A DNA stretch of 64,000 nucleotides from Polychytrium aggregatum. Lineage: Eukaryota; Chytridiomycota; Chytridiomycetes; Polychytriales. The stretch is taken from positions 248,001-312,000 of the forward strand of contig NW_026516204.1 in the NCBI RefSeq assembly GCF_025602895.1. Direction: 5' to 3'. Of the stretch, positions 53,800-64,000 are shown one piece after another; within the stretch, counting starts at the first letter, position 1, and each line of letters starts with the position of its first letter. The translations under genes were made by a program, and so were the position numbers. A model generated the notes under the pieces. The model was not told where the DNA came from, made no database searches, and worked only from the letters and a program-made list of their open reading frames with translations.

Positions 53800-54154
53800 C
53801 GCGCTCAGAGCTGACGGAGGCAGAGAGGGATTCGTCCAGACCAAGCGACGAGCCAGACAGAAAAGCTCGAGCAGGTCAAGGGGGGGGGCGAGGGCGACAC
53901 AATCGAACGAACCACCGCAACAGACCAGTCCATGAATTGGTGGATCACCGCTTTGTTCATCAGGCCAAATGGAGACATTTGAAACAGGGACACGCACAGG
54001 ATCGCGGCTCACCGCGCTTGAAGGCAGCGAGGCAAGGGGCGATATGGAACGCCCTCGAATATGCTCTGTGTCAATCGTCCCGAGCCACGCAGCCAGCGCT
54101 GTTTCCTCAGTGGAAATGCAAGGGTGGTCAGAATCCCAACGGTGTCCGTTGCAT

Positions 54155-54300
54155 GCAGCCAGTTCAGAACGAAACGAGACACTCGCGTCCTTAAGCGTCC
54201 CTGGTGGACAGGACACGGGACTGCACTTCTGTCCTGGTTGGCTATCACCTTGTTTTCGTTGTCCGGGAAGGATCGTCTTGACTATACTTGGTCAGTTCCC
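54155..54300. mobile_element. Fragment related to the 318-bp MITE
   Basis: TTCAGAACGAAACGAGACAC at one end, then GTCCTGGTTGGCTATC and CTTGTTTTCGTTG match the interior of the MITE at 40631-40740 (GTCCTGGTTGGCAATC, TTTGTTTTCGTTGG, ATATACATGGTC). The other end was not found, so it is partial or diverged. Confidence 0.6.
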
Positions 54301-56849
54301 GCTGGCAATGATCCGCCGACAGATTTACGGAGTTGCAGGCCCGCATGAGAAAAATTGAAGTTATTGGAGATGGGCCAAGGGCACAGACCGTCAACGTTTA
54401 GGCGAGGCGCACCACGCAAGTGAATATCCATAGGTCCGATTCAGTCAACCGAATAGCTTCCGTTTGCTCATCTCTGATCGATTTACCATTATTGAACTGA
54501 ACACCATAGAGCTCCTCAGCATCTGGCAGAAAATTTTCAGGGTTACTTGGGGTGGCTGGGGGGGGGGTAACTCCCAGTCGTCGATTATCACCGTCTCTGA
54601 ACTCTTCTTGGAACTGTTTTTACGGAGTGGCCCAATATCTAGTCCTGACATCACAATGCACCAGTGGGGCATCTATTACATTCTAGAAACATGGGAGGGG
54701 CTTCGTCCTATATGTTGCTATTGTCGGCACCATTCAAATGGTGACAGGGGGTCGTGGTTTAACATACGAGTGAGAAACAGCAGCATAAGCCAGCGCCGCT
54801 ATATTATGGATATTCAAGAATGAGCCTCAGTGCAACGGTCCAGGCGGTGATTTGATATCCGAATCAGCACGATGGACGGGTGGAAGAATCGGCGCCTGGA
54901 GAGAAGATTCAAAAATTGCTCCATCAAGGAGCCCATCTCTGGCTCCAAACTTTGAGCAGATCAGCCCGACGCATCACGAACCTATCGAATTTGTTTCTGG
55001 CAAAGAATGAGGACCAGATGCCCTCGAAGTGGAGCCGGGCGTGGAACTAGTCAGCTTCGACGCTTCGACTCTTCGAGGGGTGTACGGGATGAAGCGCAAC
55101 GGCTGAGGTACGCAATAGGCGGATGGTCAGAGCCATCGAACGAAGGATTTGGCTGATATGGGACATTGGGATCCTCATTACGACCACCCTGCTGATGATG
55201 CTGGTGAGGACCGGGTCCTTTGCGATAATTGTCATGGCTTGGCATACCTCGATAGCCTCTTGGGGCATATGCGGAAGGACTTGGACACACCAGCGAGAAC
55301 GGGGGGAAGCTGGCCGAGGGGAGAGTCGCGAGGGAGGGAGAGAAACAAGAGGCGAGACAGGCCACCGAGCCCAGTGGCTAACCACACGTTGGCTGGGCCT
55401 TGTTGACCCTTGCGAGCTTGGGGATCACCCATCACAGGTCGACATTGGAACCGCCTTCGATACGAGAGCAGTCCAAGCAGCATGGCCGTCCTGGATACGG
55501 CGGTTCTGTCGGCGCTTGCGACTGGGGGGGGGCGGGCAGCATCGGGTCCCTCGAGTCCGGGAACAGGGAACCTGGGGAACATGGAGCGGGGAGCAGGGCA
55601 TGTGTCCGATGGACATGGTCAGAGCATTTCCGCATGCCCTGCACTCTCACACCAGCAAGCCACCACCAACCTCACCACCCACGGACCCCGATCCTCCTCG
55701 TCCCCAGTTACATCATATTGTATCTCCCACCACATGCATAAAGAGATGAGCGATAGGACAGGTAACGATGAGCAACTGGTGAGGGCGTGAAACGTGGTCG
55801 TTCCTCGCATCAGGGCGCATGATCCATCATGGAGCGGGCCGGGGCGGATGAGATAGTGAGCCGGACATGTGGTTTGGGCTTAGGAGATGTGGGGGAAGGG
55901 CTGCTGACAATGCCGCTGTCCCCTTCTCCCGGTTGAGAGGGCCAGGTGACGATGGTGCCAGGGAACCCGAGTTGCTCTCGATGACGAAAGCACGATTTGG
56001 TTGTTGTTTGGGGGAAGAGAGGGGTCATGAATGCTCGGCTCGGTGATGGCATGGCGCTTGGTTGATTTGACCGGCTGACCAAACCCACCTTCCCCCAAAA
56101 CCAAATCACGGTCTCCCACCAGCCCACGATGTCGCCCGCATGTTGGGTTCCCTCCCTCCCCCCTCCTTCTGCTTCTCGCCTTGCCTTTCCCTGGGCCAGC
56201 CCTTCGACTGCAAGAGCGAGAGCATCATGTCAAAACAAAACACCTCGTCTTTGTTCCTTGATCATTACTGAGAGCGAGCGAGAGAAGGGGACAACAACGT
56301 CGAGTCACGGAATGTGAGGGAGAGCCGGGGAGGGATGAGTTGGGAAAGGGAACTGAAGGAGGAAGGCGAGGCACTGCTAACGAGAATTTGGCAATCTATA
56401 CTGATGGACGGAATCACTAGTATCATTCGCTTCCCTGCAAGCAAGGAAGAGTTGGGAGGGGATATTTGGGGAGAGGAGAAGAGGAGGGAGATGGACGGGA
56501 GGTCGAGACGGTGGTGGAGGAGGGAGTACTATCCAGAGCACTGATGGGGAGGAGGATGTTCCTTTTATCGACCAGTCTTCTAAGCAACAGAAACTCCAAA
56601 GGAGGCTTCGCCAGAGCGTTTCCCACAATTCCGGAGGGACTTGCCAGTGAGGAAACTCCTTGCTGTCGAGCCGAGCTGGCTGTTGGGTTGGTTTCGTTGC
56701 TGCTGTCATTGTTGCTGTCATTGTTGTTGTTGGTGGTGGTTCCGCTTTGTTGGGGGATTCGATGAGCCGCACCGGCCGCCAGTCGGACTAAAAGTCTGTC
56801 CGGACAAGCAAGTGCGCCCCAGGGTCAAACGGGCTCGGCCCCGATTTGC

Positions 56850-57460
56850 AAACGAAGGGAAAAAGAGCGTAGGAAAAAGAACCGAGAGAAAACGCTGGAG
56901 AAGATTGAAAGAGTAGAGAGAGGGAGAAAGAGAGAGCAAGAGGGAGAAAGAGAGAGAGAGAGAGGAAGAGCATACAGCAAGACACACTCCAAAGAGCAGG
57001 GAGGCGCGGACCGTGCGATGGACTTCCAGAACCAAAGCGAAAGGTGAGCATTAAGTGGAGAAGGATACGAAAGAGAAGAAAGGTAGCTCGCAAGAGAGAG
57101 ATAAATACGGGAGAAAAGGACAGACACGAGTCATAAAGAAATAATGGGAAAAAAAAAAAGCAATAACAAACAAACGGAAAGAGTCAGAAAAGTGCGAGAC
57201 ACATCGGGGGGGAGAGGGGAAAGGGTATAGGATCAAAGTTTGGTTCCAAAATTGGTTTCTTGTTTCGGGGAGCCCATCCCAAGGATGATTCAAAAAAGAA
57301 AGGAAGAGAAACGAAGGCATCCATCCACAATACCCAGGTGTGGCAGGCACAATTCAGAATAAATAACTGAGGGGTCGACAACGAGCGAGCGCGAGCGAGA
57401 GCGAAAACGGGAGAAAATAGAGCGAGGGAGAGGGAGAAATAATAATAATAATAAAGGAGG
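56850..57460. repeat. Long polypurine tract
   Basis: The plus strand is a string of GA, GAA and GGA units over several hundred bases, interrupted only by short mixed stretches. It sits downstream of the cyclin gene on its minus strand, so that transcript's 3' flank would be pyrimidine-rich. Confidence 0.75.
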
Positions 57461-57726
57461 GTTGAAGTGCTCGCGCCCACTACGCACGCAACTGGCCGGT
57501 GGTAGCAAACCGGCTGTAAGATAGAAGAGGAGGAGGAGGGAAGAAAACGCCGACGGAAGGGAGAGAAAGTGCGTCTCTGCCCCCTTCCCGCCCGCCCCTC
57601 CTCTGTGGGGCCGAGCACAAGGATGAGCTCGAAAGAGTGGCAGCGCTAAATACAAGAGGAGGAGAGACAGGGTAGGGAGCAGAGGAGCAAAGGCAGACCC
57701 ATCCTTAGAGGGACCGGGCGACAGGC

Positions 57727-59664
57727 TCAGTGAATCTTCATCCTTCGGGTGTCGCACATATGCGCATTTTTGGCCAGGGACGAGTCGATGGTGATGACAT
57801 CGTGGACAAGTGTGCTCAGGCGCTTCGAGAGAGTAGCCGACGAAGGGACCGGCGTTGACGAGATCATGCACGGCGTGGAGGCCAGCGACGAAGACGCGCT
57901 GCAGTCCGATAGACACGGTTGCAGCGCCAGGCGGATCGTGGCCGAGTCGGGTTTGAAGTCGGCGGCGATGGCGGCGGCGTCGATCGGGTGATTCCGAGCG
58001 TATGGCTCGGTGCCGGGAAATTTGGACTGGACTGCGAGCGTGCGTGGGGTGACGGGCACCGAGTCGGAGCGAGATTCGGGGCCATGCAGAGTGTACTGCG
58101 ATACGGAGCGGGTGAGGCGCTCGTTCTGCAGTCCGGAGCAAGTCCGCGGGGCACTCTCGGGGCGGGGCAGCGAAGGCGACTGCATGGAACATGGCGAGCC
58201 CGGGAGCAGCGTCTGTGCCAGCGATTCGGTCGAGGACTTGCTTGGACACTCGGCGAGGGGCTTGACAGAACCCGACTGGTCCGTAGTCTCGGTCTGCAGA
58301 GCCTTGGCCGGAGCCGGGATTGTCGGTGGCGCTGATGGAGGCAGCTCCGGCAGAGACAGATCGTCGCAGACCGACTCGATCTTGGAATGTGCGGTAGCCT
58401 CGGCCACAATGTAGCAGGGCGACTCAACCACAAGGGGAGCGCAGCTGTCGACGAGGTTATTCAGTTCGTCGATGTTGATGTGCAGGTCGTAGTCCTGGAG
58501 GCAACGAAGCACAAGTTGAGTGGAGGTGAGCCACGATGCTGAGGGAGGGGGGGGTTTAGACCACCCCGACCTGTCAAAGCAGGGCCTCACCCGCTGCGGA
58601 CAAGTGACGGTACTGCCATCCCCGACGGCAGCCAGGACGCACTCAAGATGCACCCGGACGTACCAGCAGTCGGAGCATCTGTCGCTCCATGAGATTGACG
58701 TCGCCAAGGAGGAACATGCCCGAGAACTCGGCCCAGTGCTTGTTCTTGAACGAATTATCGCACAGATACTTGGAGGCCAGCAGCAGGGCGGCGAGGAAGA
58801 TGCGGTGGGCGGCCGAGTAGCGGCCGGAGCAGTCGCTCGGGAGCTTCTCGCGCATGCGCCTCATGTAGACGATGCTGCCGAGGAAGGTGGTGTACTGGAC
58901 GTTGGAGCGCCGGGCCATCTGGACGATAAAGTCAAAGAGGGAAGGGATGCGGAGCGACCCCGAGTCGGGATTGCTGCACGAGATGATCTTGGAGGCCATG
59001 TGGTAGACGCTCTCTGTGTGGGTGCACGATGGAGGAATGGCGGTTGGACGAGAGAGAGGCAGAATCGGGGCGGGAGGCAGGGCGGATGGGGAGGGGATGA
59101 GATGAGATGCGATGCGGTGGCAGACACGATAGAGTCGGCGTGATTAGAGCAGGCGGTAGAGTGAACAGGTCAGCACGGTGGTGCGTGTGCGTGTGTCCGC
59201 GTCGGGCGGTGGCCACATGCGGAAACATGGTGGCAAGGCCGGGCATGGCAAATGCGGGTGATCGGATTCGGGGGGGGGTACAACGGCATCCCCCTCGGAA
59301 TCATGAGCAGGCAGGCAGAGCAGGAGGCGGCGACGGGGTTGTCCGGAAGGAGACGAGACGAGAGGAGAGGAGAGGCAGCCAAGCGGGAGTGCGATTTGTG
59401 TGTGGGTGTGGATGGAATGGGATGGAGTGGAGTGGAGTGGAATGGGATGAAGGAAAGACACTGTGCATGGGAGGAGTATGCCATGCGTGGAGGATGTGTC
59501 GGACTGATGCAAGCCAAGGAAACCGAGGAGTGGTGTCGGCGGATGTGCTTCAATCCGAATTGACAGGCAAGTCAAGCAAACGCAAGAACAGAAGAGGTTT
59601 GATCGGACTTACCAATCATGCTCCGATTGATGGTGGGCGGGAAGTCTTGTGAAGTAGTCTCCAT
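57727..59664 (-). CDS. PHO80/PCL-type cyclin (389 aa)
   Basis: Three exons close in phase: 59664-59613, 59013-58664, 58494-57727. The cyclin box is in the first half: SLFDFIVQMARRSNVQYTTF, LGSIVYMRRMREKL, AHRIFLAALLLASKYLCDNSFKNKHWAEF, LGDVNLMERQMLRLLDYDLHIN. That arrangement, with HRIFLAALLLASKYL and KHWAEF followed by NLMERQML, fits the Pcl/Pho80 family that activates Pho85-type CDKs in cell-cycle, phosphate and morphology control. The C-terminal ~220 residues are Ser/Pro-rich with many SP/TP sites (disordered, likely phosphorylated). The start at 59664 (METTSQDF) is the only ATG giving an in-phase join (MI|ESVYHMASK). Exon 2 is downstream of a ~600-bp first intron. Confidence 0.9.
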
Positions 59665-62600
59665 GCTGGGCAAAGCGGGCGGCTGGGCTTGCAGGAAAGG
59701 AGCAGGGAGGGAGAGCGAGGGAATGGCGAGTTGCGGCGCAAGGACTTGGGTCCGCAATAAATAATTAGGATGCGGATGTGCGTGGGAAATCTATGTATGG
59801 CAAGGGAGGCCCGTTTTTAAATAGATCGGGCCAGGTCTGCGCGCGGATGATCGACGGCGGTGGAGGGATCGATGGCGCAAGCCGAAGGGTGAGAGGGCAA
59901 CGGAGGGACGTATGATCGTCGAGCAGAGGAGGCGGTCGAGAGCAGGTGATGCGGCTGGTGGCGCAAAAAAAACGAGGGCCGTGGCAGAGGAGCAGGCCGG
60001 ATGAGCTTGTGCTGCGGAAGCACCGGGGCTGTCGAGAGGGCAAAGGGAAATACAAGTACAGAGGCGGAAGAATGAAGGAGAGTTTGCCTTCTTGCAAGAG
60101 CGAATGGAATTTGCGTTGGTGGCCCCAGGAGTTGGTTTACTCGGGCCGCTGCAGCATAACGATCGAGGAGGCGGGATGCAACGTGGGAGGGGGGGAAGGG
60201 TGTGTGAGAGTCGAGGAGGTTATGTGTGACTGGGGGTCGGGGCAGGTCTTCCCGAGACAAATATGTGGTGGAGATAAGGTCGGCTGACAAGCAGGGCGGG
60301 AGGCGGGTGTTGGAACAGCCGGGGAAGCGGGGCAGCGGAGGGGGGTTGTGTGTGGGGGAGCAGGAGGAGCAGGCTCAGAGATGGCAGCCGGAGGGCGTCA
60401 GGTTTGCTGCAGGGTGCAAGAGACGGGAGAAAATCGGAGGAGGGTCAGCAACGGCCTGGGCAGCGGTGAATGATCATTGCAGCGAGCGATGGCGTCCATG
60501 GCCGCTGGGGAGGGAGGAGGAGTGCTGCACGAGGGATGGGTTGCCGCCATCGGGCCGTATCGGGGGGTCGCTTTGGCGCGTGGGTGGCCAGCGGCCGAGC
60601 GACAACAGCGGGTGATGGGAAAGGCATGTGTATGGGGTGTGGGTCGGGAGGGGGTATGGAGTGGGAGGGAGTGTGGGCCGAGGGCCGAAAGGACGCAGGT
60701 GGCGACGGGCGATTGACATAAGCGCGAGGGTGTGCAGACAGAAGCACGAGGATGTGCAAAAGCAGAATGATACGGGGATAGCGAAGACGGCGCGATGGAA
60801 TTCAAGTGTGTCGAGAGGGGTCTAATTGGGGAGGGCTGGCCAAGACATTGGCTGCGAGTGTGGAATCTGCAGCCGTCTATCAAGCCATCTATCACGCCAT
60901 ATATCGAGTCGTCTATCAAGGCGTCTATCGAGTCGTCTATCAAGGCATGTATCGAGCCATGGCAGCGATGCACGTCGTGGAAAGAGGGCAGCGACGACGA
61001 GCACCAAGCGACGGCAGGAGTAGTCCTGTCGACAGCAAGAGTACTAGTGGGATGTAGCTCTACTCACCGATCGGCCACGGGCAGCCCTGGAAGAGTGGGT
61101 GCGATGAGGGGGACCAAACTACTTTTGGCTGGTGCGTGGTGTGCAAGAAAAAGAAACACGGCTCGCAGGCGATTTGGGCGGTGCTTTGGTCAAAAGTGCT
61201 CCAGGCCAGGGGGTGATTGGCAGATGCGGCTGTATCGGGTGGGTGAGCGAGCGGGAGCCAGACAGGAGGGCGGCAGATCGGGCTGGGGAAGACAGCGATC
61301 CGGCAGGAGCACAAGCGAGGAGCGACACCCGAGGGTGATATCGAGAATCAAGGCCTGGCGAGCCGACGGATGGGTCGATGGGCGGGTCGCTGAACAGGCC
61401 GGCGGATAGGTCGATGGAGCATCCCTTTTTGACCAACGCTTTTGAGCGAAAAGGGCGTTGCCCAAGAACGAGAAGCAGCAGGCGGCGAGAGCGCCGCGAG
61501 GCGGGAGGGCGCACACAGACTGCGGCGGCTGCAGCTCGGCGCGGCGAGCGAGAGCCGCGGGCGAGCAGCGAGAAGGGCCAGCAAGCGCCGATGCGAATAA
61601 GGGCGGCGGCGTGCACCGCGGCCAGCCAGCAAGCGGTTGCCCGAGAGCACATGAGCACAGCGCCGCGCCCGGTTGATGTCCGCCTGCGCGGCCTGTCCTT
61701 GTGGGGGGGGGCAGGCGGGAGTGTCCCAGTGTGTCTGCAATTGTCCTAGTGTGTCCTAGTGTGTCTGCAGTTGTCCTAGTGTGTCCTATTGTGTCTTGGT
61801 CTTTCTGCAGTTCTCTGTGGGAATGGGAACTCCCAACCATGTGTCGATCGGTGCGACGATCTTGTGCGAGCGAGTGCGACGGCCAGTCTTCTGGCCACTG
61901 CAACAGCACTGTATCGTCGATATCTCGTGCAATCCATCCCTCCTGTGCTCCGTATCGCACATGGTCTGGGCCGCGTGGCTGTCCTTTTGGCTGTCCTGTT
62001 GGTCGCCCTCTTGGCCATCCTCTTCGACGCTCGGCGATGGCCTCTCGATGCATCCGTCCATCTTCCAGACGCTGTCTCGGACGCCGCCGTGCAAACAGGC
62101 TGGGATGCATGGGAATGCCCGCTCCCGCCGGGATTCTTGCCCAGACACCTCCCAATGTTCCGACCTGAACACCCTGGCACATGCTCGCTGGCCCCGCCAC
62201 GCGCGCGTCGGGCTTGTCCGTCGGCGGGGTGCCATGTCGCACGGCTCTTGTTGGCGCCGGGGGCACAGCGGCGGCCACAGTTTCTGTGGACCGAGTCTCA
62301 TGCGGGAATCGACACTCTCCGGCATCCGCCACCAGCATCAGCGTCCGCATGGGACACCACCACGACATTAACATTAACGCATCAACACCACGGCATTAAC
62401 ACCACGGCATTAACATCAAAGCACCAACACCGCCCGCACCCGTCCATCCCAGCGCATCCAGCAACACGCACTTCGCTCCCAACAAGGCACGCGTCCTGGT
62501 CATGTTGCCTGCCCAGGCGCTCCCGGTCTGTCCCTATCGGCCTTGCTGCCGCCTCACCAACCCCCCGTGTCCTTTGCTTGCCCCGTTGTGCCACCGCGGT

Positions 62601-64000
62601 CATCGCCGGTCATGCTCTGCTGTTGCCTTTGCCTTTGCCCTCCAGCCCGGGGCCTTGTCCTTCGGTGTGCTTGCAGAGGCACCTCTTGATCTCGCTATCT
62701 CGCCGGTCAGCTGGCGCCCAGAGCTTCTTGCTCGGCCGTCATGTCTCCACCAGCCCCAGCGTCTTTCGGCTTTGGTCCATCCCGCCTCGCTGCATGGTCT
62801 CCGCGCTGCCAATGCTCCCGGGCCCACCAGCCTCCGCCTTCGCCCTCTCCCACGGGATCCTCTTTGTCCTGGTGTTTGTGCATGCTGGCTGGAGGGGTGA
62901 GAGAGCGAGGGTCGCCACCCATCTCCGGACAATCCCCTATCGCTCCATCGGCCGTCTGCAGTCGCCTCCAGGCCGCTATTGCCCTGCCGTCCAGAGCGAC
63001 CGCACATTCGGTTCTGGACATGTGCGGCCAGCGCCAACAATCGCCGTTGAACCCCCCCCTATCTGTCCACACGACCGTTGGACCCTGCTCGTTCGTACCA
63101 ACGCCTCTCGTCCCTTGCACCCCGTCTGTCCATCCCTGGTCGTCTCGGCTAATCTGCGATTCTGCGGTTCTGCGATTCGTCTGCGGGCAAGTCGGCCGCT
63201 CGCCTGTTTGAACGTTTGCTTCTGCTTGGCGTCGCATCCATGTCCAGCCAGCCCTCGGCCGTGTCCAGCCAGCTCTTGTCGTCCAGGGTAACTCTTGTCT
63301 GGTTGGACGAGTCCCTCTGTTCCCAGAGAGATGCAGTCTCTGAGCCTCCCTGCACGCCTCCAATTCGTCTCCCTGACATCCCTCTCGCCAGCAATACCCT
63401 CTCGCCAGCAATATCCTCTCGCCCGGCGCTGGCTCCACCGGCTGCATCCCGTTGACTCGGTGCCGCCGGGCTCCAATGTCCATCATGTGAGCCGCAGCGG
63501 GCTTCTCGGAGTCTGCGGTTGCGTCCTGCCTTTTGCCGCCCCGCATGGAGACTGTCCCGAGGCGAACAGATCCCGCCCTGCTGTCCCCCGCCGCCTCGTT
63601 GGCTCCATTCTGGTGCATCCCTTTGCCCCTCCCTCTCACGCCCGCCCATGCTTTGTGTCCATTCCCTCGTTGCCTCTGCTCCGTGGCATCGACACAGCCC
63701 CGTCGTGCGCCCTGTGGCAGTCGCCGTCATGCGGCTGTCGTCTTTCTCTGTATCCGAGCACCTTCCCACACCTTACTTTTTTTTCTCTTTTTCCTCTTCG
63801 CAACGTGGCTTGGCCCAGAATCAGGCCCTGGCTTGCCAGAAACGCGGAGCCGAATGCCACGAGGTCCCGGCCATCATTTGGTCTTTGATGATGCTCGGTC
63901 GTGCTCGATGTTTAGGCGGCATGGTGGGTCCTGGGCTCCAGTGCACGGCCGGGGCTGGGGAAGCCAAAAGCGGCCACGGAGCATAGCCCCGGGGCAGTCA
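59665..64000. other. 4.3 kb, no supported gene; tandem repeats
   Basis: Several hundred-codon open frames exist on both strands, but none has a domain, a plausible codon pattern or a splice partner. Repeats: TCTATCAAGGCGTCTATCGAG-like units at about 60885-60955; GTGTCCTAGTGTGTCTGCAG-like units at 61738-61800; and CAACACCACGGCATTAA units at 62375-62420. The window ends inside this stretch, so a gene beginning beyond it cannot be excluded. Confidence 0.4.

Larger units (their letters stand above)
53800..57726. other. 3.9-kb region without a supported gene
   Basis: Upstream of the SH3-membrane protein gene and downstream of the cyclin gene. It holds a transposon-related fragment at 54155-54300 and a polypurine tract around 56850-57460. 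A possible orphan exon on the plus strand near 55110-55406 encodes EDRVLCDNCHGLAYLDSLLG but cannot be joined to anything. On the whole it looks like decayed intergenic DNA. Confidence 0.4.

Noticed and set aside
55110-55406. Possible orphan exon (EDRVLCDNCHGLAYLDSLLG)
   Set aside because: Preceded by in-frame stops with no convincing upstream exon; kept only as a remark.
61789-63291. A 500-codon open frame on the plus strand
   Set aside because: No domain, GC-driven composition, competing long frames on both strands; looks like chance openness in GC-rich repeats.

Overview
The window looks like nuclear DNA of an early-diverging, probably chytrid-like fungus. The evidence is indirect: it is GC-rich and intron-dense, with short GT-AG introns, many with GTACGT or GTAAGT donors. 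It carries eukaryotic housekeeping genes (AHA1, PHF5A/Rds3, an SR splicing factor, proline dehydrogenase, a Pho80-type cyclin). It also has a CYP505-type P450-reductase fusion, Sel1-repeat proteins and Fanzor-bearing transposons. No bacterial operon structure is seen.

Layout. 0-4 kb: two head-to-head Sel1-repeat genes inside a nearly perfect 1.1 kb inverted duplication, whose spacer holds two decayed scraps of Fanzor 3' end. 4.2-10.3 kb (-): a natural P450/CPR fusion in about 17 exons. 11.4-15.6 kb (-): a long coiled-coil protein. 16.6-18.6 kb (+): AHA1. 19.3-20.3 kb (+): a HAD-IIB (Cof-like) phosphatase. 21.3-22.4 kb (-): a single-pass membrane protein with a cysteine-rich ectodomain. 23.5-24.2 kb (-): PHF5A. 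24.6-25.4 kb (-): a secreted protein of three 67-residue cysteine-rich repeats. 26.3-29.5 kb (-): a mitochondrial CLYBL-like lyase with a 9-bp micro-exon. 29.9-32.3 kb (-): an unrecognised zinc-cluster protein. 38.2-40.4 kb (+): proline dehydrogenase. 41.2-42.4 kb (+): a universal-stress-protein domain protein. 43.1-44.5 kb (+): an SR protein. 48.8-50.6 kb (+): an RUS/DUF647 membrane protein. 51.8-53.8 kb (-): a membrane protein with an SH3 tail. 57.7-59.7 kb (-): a PCL/Pho80-type cyclin. The last 4.3 kb shows no gene I can support.

The most interesting system is a family of TA-flanked Tc1/IS630-type (DD34E) DNA transposons that carry a Fanzor gene, a eukaryotic homologue of the TnpB RNA-guided nuclease. 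Copy 1 (33.17-36.77 kb, +) has an intact transposase but its right terminal inverted repeat has lost 11 bp, including the conserved core. Copy 2 (45.16-48.63 kb, -) has both terminal repeats but a 142-bp frameshifting deletion in the transposase. Both keep a full-length Fanzor ORF, with the same inferred 5' intron, TATA box and short 3' tail. A 318-bp MITE at 40.63-40.95 kb carries the same ends, and further relics lie at 1.7-2.0 kb, 54.2 kb and possibly 20.3 kb. The two Fanzors differ mainly in one central segment; the RuvC and zinc-finger part is almost identical.

Exon structures were assembled by eye from splice signals, reading phase and family knowledge. Where phases close exactly (AHA1, PHF5A, PRODH, USP, SR, cyclin, CLYBL, SH3 protein) they are quite secure. 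The P450 linker, one point in its FAD domain, and the two ends of the coiled-coil gene remain unresolved.
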